Shown: positions 50,515-53,490 of the stretch, in pieces
Numbering within the stretch: position 1 is the first letter of the stretch
How the letters are laid out: each line of letters begins with the position of its first letter
Source: a virus
Length of the DNA: 53,490 nucleotides
Reading direction: 5' to 3' (one strand)
IMG/VR virus record: IMGVR_UViG_3300025131_000053
Coordinates: 1 to 53,490 of that record
The notes under the pieces: generated by a model
What the model saw: the letters and a program-made list of their open reading frames with translations, nothing else
Database searches by the model: none
What the model was told of the DNA's origin: nothing
Program-made: the position numbers and the translations under genes

Positions 50515-51597
50515 ATGCCGGAGAGTTTAACAAATCAATTTATATCTGATTTTTATACTTCTTTGCTCCATTTAAGTGGGTCAGAGCTAGGAGACTCGTT
50601 AAATCAAGTGTTTGATGGAGCTGGTAATTCTACCGGGTTACAATTAAGTGGTAATAGAGTAGTAATTAATAATTACATATACCCGGAAGGGTTTGCTGAA
50701 AACCCTACAGAATGGTTAACAGCATTTTTTCCTGTCGGGTGTATACAATTAACTCTAGATAACGTTAACCCACAAACAAGAATAGCAGGGACTACTTGGG
50801 AGCAAATTGCACAGGGTAGATTTTTAGTAGGTGTTGGAGATTTTACGGATAAAAATAACGATTTTAGAAAATTTTGTACTGATTACGAAAACACAGAAGA
50901 ATCTGGAAATCTAGCTGGTGAGTATATGACAGAACTTACTATTGCAAACTTACCGCCGCATAGGCACGACACTAATGTTGGAGCTGATGATGTTTTTGTC
51001 GCGACCGGTTCTAATGTAGGTAACGGGCAAGTTTTTGTTGCTACTGGCGCTGGTACAACAAATTCAACACAAGCATGGGCACAGCAGCAGAGGCGAAGAA
51101 ATCAACTTGGAGCTGCTAGTGGATGGAATTGGAATAACGATTTTGGAAACAGAACAAATAACCCTAGCGACCCACAGGATGTTATAAGAAGAACATTAGA
51201 TCTTAATTTCTTACTAGGATCTGCTGCTACTTATTCTGCAATTCAAAGGGCCGCGTACCTAGAAAATCCGGATTATGGTTATAAGGAAATGATTGGATTA
51301 TGGAACGGTGAAACACGGTTTGTGGCAAGTGAATTTCCTGGAGGGGCTGGAGCGCAATGGGATTTTGATGCATATACATTTTGTAGGGAGTTAGGTGCTG
51401 TTGATTTAGGCCAGGCTACAGCTGGGGAATTAGCTACTAATGAAAGTTCAGCAACAGTGGTAACAAAAGGAGATGAACAAGTAGTTGTAAATGAAGGAGC
51501 ATCTAATATTAAGCCGTCTACAGCTGTAGGTGATGGAACAAAACACAATAACATTCCGCCGTCGTATGGTGCGTACGTATGGCGACGAATAGCATAA
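50515..51597 (+). CDS. Collar-domain tail/baseplate protein, paralogue of the preceding gene
   Basis: 360 residues. FPVGCIQLTLDNVNPQTRIA, GTTWEQIAQGRFLVGVG, LAGEYMTELTIANLPPHRHD and KHNNIPPSYGAYVWRRIA are the standard motifs of collar/gp10-like proteins. It parallels residues 1-420 of the upstream protein without the Gly-rich extension, so the two arose by duplication. It may form a short fibre or pin at the baseplate. The end is the normal family end. Confidence 0.7.
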   Translation: MPESLTNQFISDFYTSLLHLSGSELGDSLNQVFDGAGNSTGLQLSGNRVVINNYIYPEGFAENPTEWLTAFFPVGCIQLTLDNVNPQTRIAGTTWEQIAQGRFLVGVGDFTDKNNDFRKFCTDYENTEESGNLAGEYMTELTIANLPPHRHDTNVGADDVFVATGSNVGNGQVFVATGAGTTNSTQAWAQQQRRRNQLGAASGWNWNNDFGNRTNNPSDPQDVIRRTLDLNFLLGSAATYSAIQRAAYLENPDYGYKEMIGLWNGETRFVASEFPGGAGAQWDFDAYTFCRELGAVDLGQATAGELATNESSATVVTKGDEQVVVNEGASNIKPSTAVGDGTKHNNIPPSYGAYVWRRIA

Positions 51598-51601
51598 AAT
51601 T

Positions 51602-53149
51602 ATGGCAAATATTACTATAGTAAAATTAAAAGTTAGGAGAGGTACTGATGACCAACGAAAGGAGATCGTATTGGATCAAGGTGAAGTAGGTTATACCCTA
51701 GATTCAAAAAGACTATTTGTCGGTGATGGGGCTACTTACGGTGGTAAGGTAGCTGGTAACGTAAATGTGGGTCCTTTTGCTGCTGATGCTAGTTTAGGCC
51801 CAGCGGTTAGTGAGTCACCATATTTACAGGTTGGTGATATTGGTTACGCGAAAAACAAGCTATATATACTCTCCGGCGCATCGGCAACCGGGAGGGCATA
51901 TACAAACACTTTATCAGGGTGGAGTTATATAGGATCAGTTCCAGATGGTGCATTCCTCGAATTTGATACCAATAATAAGCTTACGCTATCAAAAAACGCA
52001 ATTGATGCAGAATATTTAGGTGGAACGTTTTTTGGGGATGCTCTATTATCTGCTGTTAATGGTAATGTAAATGTTGCATTTAACACTGATTATTTACAGT
52101 TATCTAGCGCGCCTGGTAAAGACGGGAGATTAACACCAAAGCAAAACTCTATAACTAAAAGAGAGATAAAGGCCTTATTTCCAGCATCTAGCGGATTAAA
52201 GGGTGGGGATGGTGAAGAATTAGCTTTAAGTATTAATGAGCAGCAATTTAAATTTGATACTAATAATAAATTAGAGCTCAAAGATGTTGGGGCGATGAAT
52301 GTTAGTATTTCATCATGGGCCGGACCTGGAGATGGTACCTCAACAACAGATGGTAGGTTAGGCGGCGGATTACAAGTAAACACAGCAACAAATAAATTAG
52401 AAGCTGTATTACAGTCAGTTGATGGTGCACTTATTACAAATGACAACGGTACAGTAACATTAAATGGAGCTACATCTGCCTTTATGGAGATGCCTTTCTT
52501 AGACACGAACAAAGGATTAATTACTGAAATTAAAAGCTCTGTATTTGATGTCATTACTGCTACCGGTCTTTCAGGTAGTGGAGCGGGTGACGGTGTTCCG
52601 ATCGGTTCGATACTACCACATGCACAAGCGTTTACACTCCCCCCAGCTGGGTATTTATTATGCAACGGACACAGTCTTAACGCAACAGCTCGACCGGAAT
52701 ATAGACAATTATTTGATAAGATCGGAACTACTTACGGCGGTACAAATATGACCGACTTTAAAGTACCAAACCTCACCGGTGGTGATGTTTTATTATATGG
52801 TGCTAACGGCGCTATTACAACCGGTACACAAACCTTATATTTAAGTGCTACTGATGGTAGTCTATCTGGTCCAACACCAGGCACAACTTTAAGTGCTTCA
52901 GGTGTTAACTTTATTATAAAATACGCTGAAGATCCTGTTTTAAATATCTTTAATGGAGCTCCTAACCAGGTTGAAAATAATTTCGGTGGTAAATATTCAC
53001 AGCAAATATGTGAAGGACTAACTTCAGCCGGAAATAATATTAAATTAAGTTCTGCAGGATTTATTACAATGGCGTTATCCGGCGACGTACGAAGTGAAGA
53101 GAGTACTGAAACGTTTGATAGATTTGCAATACCTGTTTTTAGCTACTAA
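51602..53149 (+). CDS. Tail fibre protein with Mtd-like N-terminus and collar domain
   Basis: 515 residues. KLKVRRGTDDQRKEIVLDQG, EVGYTLDSKRLFVGDGATYGG is the N-terminal knob seen in Mtd and many fibres (R-R-G-T...G-E-x-G-x-T-x-D...F-x-G-D-G). The middle is beta sequence with repeated F-D-T-N-N-K-L. Near 330-395 SILPHAQAFTLPPAGYLLCN, GHSLNATARPEYRQLFDKIG, TTYGGTNMTDFKVPNL is a full phage tail collar domain (PF07484 type). Fibre or adhesin on the virion. No late box at normal spacing; it starts 4 bases after the upstream stop. Confidence 0.72.
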   Translation: MANITIVKLKVRRGTDDQRKEIVLDQGEVGYTLDSKRLFVGDGATYGGKVAGNVNVGPFAADASLGPAVSESPYLQVGDIGYAKNKLYILSGASATGRAYTNTLSGWSYIGSVPDGAFLEFDTNNKLTLSKNAIDAEYLGGTFFGDALLSAVNGNVNVAFNTDYLQLSSAPGKDGRLTPKQNSITKREIKALFPASSGLKGGDGEELALSINEQQFKFDTNNKLELKDVGAMNVSISSWAGPGDGTSTTDGRLGGGLQVNTATNKLEAVLQSVDGALITNDNGTVTLNGATSAFMEMPFLDTNKGLITEIKSSVFDVITATGLSGSGAGDGVPIGSILPHAQAFTLPPAGYLLCNGHSLNATARPEYRQLFDKIGTTYGGTNMTDFKVPNLTGGDVLLYGANGAITTGTQTLYLSATDGSLSGPTPGTTLSASGVNFIIKYAEDPVLNIFNGAPNQVENNFGGKYSQQICEGLTSAGNNIKLSSAGFITMALSGDVRSEESTETFDRFAIPVFSY

Positions 53150-53152
53150 ATA
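53146..53152 (+). promoter_or_regulatory. Possible late promoter box (spacing 9)
   Basis: CTAAATA, 9 bases before ATG 53162; it includes the stop of the upstream gene. Confidence 0.35.
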
Positions 53153-53161
53153 TTAAAACAT

Positions 53162-53490
53162 ATGGCCATAGAAATTTTAGAAAATACCTTGTTAAAGCTC
53201 CTTGTTAGGAGAGGGACTAATTATGATCGACAACAAATTACCCTCGAGACTGGTGAGCTTGGGATGACGACTGATACGGTGAGATTATTTGTCGGTGATG
53301 GTACAACAAAAGGTGGGGTAATTGTTGGAAACAAGTGGGCTGGGCGCGCAGCTAATTTAACTAATTTAGCACCTGTATTAACTGGAGACTATGGTTATGA
53401 TTCAGATAACCATGAAATAAAAGTATGTGTTACCGGTACAGGAGCTGCAGCTTCAGACTGGGTAACAGTATCGAATTTAATAAGCGCCGG
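53162..53490 (+). CDS. Second fibre protein with Mtd-like N-terminus (3' end beyond window)
   Basis: 109 codons are visible. LLKLLVRRGTNYDRQQITLE, TGELGMTTDTVRLFVGDGTT, KGGVIVGNKWAG repeats the N-terminal knob of the preceding gene, with clear but partial identity. It then follows the same 'G-D-x-G-Y-D-x-D-N-H' strand, so it is a tandem paralogue. The receptor-binding part is not in the window. Confidence 0.7.
   Translation, partial: MAIEILENTLLKLLVRRGTNYDRQQITLETGELGMTTDTVRLFVGDGTTKGGVIVGNKWAGRAANLTNLAPVLTGDYGYDSDNHEIKVCVTGTGAAASDWVTVSNLISA

Noticed and set aside
51594-51600. ATAAAAT before ATG 51602 as a late box
   Set aside because: It differs from the consensus and is 1 base from the start; the gene is probably read from the upstream transcript.
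51602-53490. Diversity-generating retroelement suggested by the Mtd-like N-termini
   Set aside because: No reverse transcriptase, template repeat or matching variable repeat was noticed, and this knob is common in fibres without such elements.

Overview
The window is part of an AT-rich genome of a T4-like, contractile-tailed phage. Diagnostic genes are a gp17-type terminase ATPase/nuclease, a gp18 tail sheath, gp19-family tail-tube proteins, the baseplate set gp26/gp48/gp53/gp27/gp25/gp6, a gp44-type clamp loader, a dUTPase and T4-late-type TATAAATA boxes. The host is not stated. The truncated exported protein at the left edge looks like the TIGR02597 family, which from memory is mainly found in Verrucomicrobiota, so a marine verrucomicrobial host is a reasonable but unproven guess.

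Layout. 1-3.25 kb (minus strand): two exported proteins, one with a C-terminal CAP/SCP domain, small hypothetical genes, a SET-domain protein and three tRNA genes (UAA, CAU/Ile2-like, UCU). 3.3-3.8 kb (plus): a late gene interrupted by an in-frame TGA, then a 52-residue membrane protein. 3.9-10.8 kb (mostly minus): small early-type genes, a DUF932 protein, a HExxH zincin, an operon of GMP reductase with two sugar-nucleotide short-chain dehydrogenases and a nucleotidyltransferase, and a PD-(D/E)XK nuclease. 10.9-14.8 kb (plus): a holin-like protein, a second membrane protein, a 792-residue protein of about 40 fifteen-residue repeats, and a GT9-like glycosyltransferase. 14.8-17.7 kb (minus): a gp14-like neck protein, a Pol-beta-fold nucleotidyltransferase and an acidic protein. 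17.8-31.9 kb (plus): terminase, tube-like protein, sheath, two more tube-like proteins, hub assembly proteins, tape measure, gp48, gp53, gp27 and a Cys-rich baseplate protein. 31.9-34.9 kb (mixed): a probable gp16, dut, gp44, and small genes. 34.9-53.5 kb (plus): gp25, gp6, a series of large baseplate/tail proteins, two collar-type fibre proteins, and two proteins with Mtd-like N-termini, the last cut by the window edge.

The main global observation is how genes start. About twenty genes on both strands have an (A/T)TAAATA box ending exactly 5 or 6 bases before the start codon, with no Shine-Dalgarno sequence. Since T4-type late transcription starts only a few bases after this box, these mRNAs should be leaderless or nearly so. 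Most other genes overlap or abut the stop codon of the gene before them. The rule also corrects several start codons (GTG 515, GTG 6082, ATG 13895, GTG 16645, ATG 17726, ATG 34557, ATG 43134). Two further genes begin 4 and 7 bases after the encoded CCA end of a tRNA, so tRNA processing would also give almost leaderless mRNAs.

There are no gene-free stretches above 300 bases. I saw no CRISPR array, insertion sequence, integrase, attachment site or replication origin.
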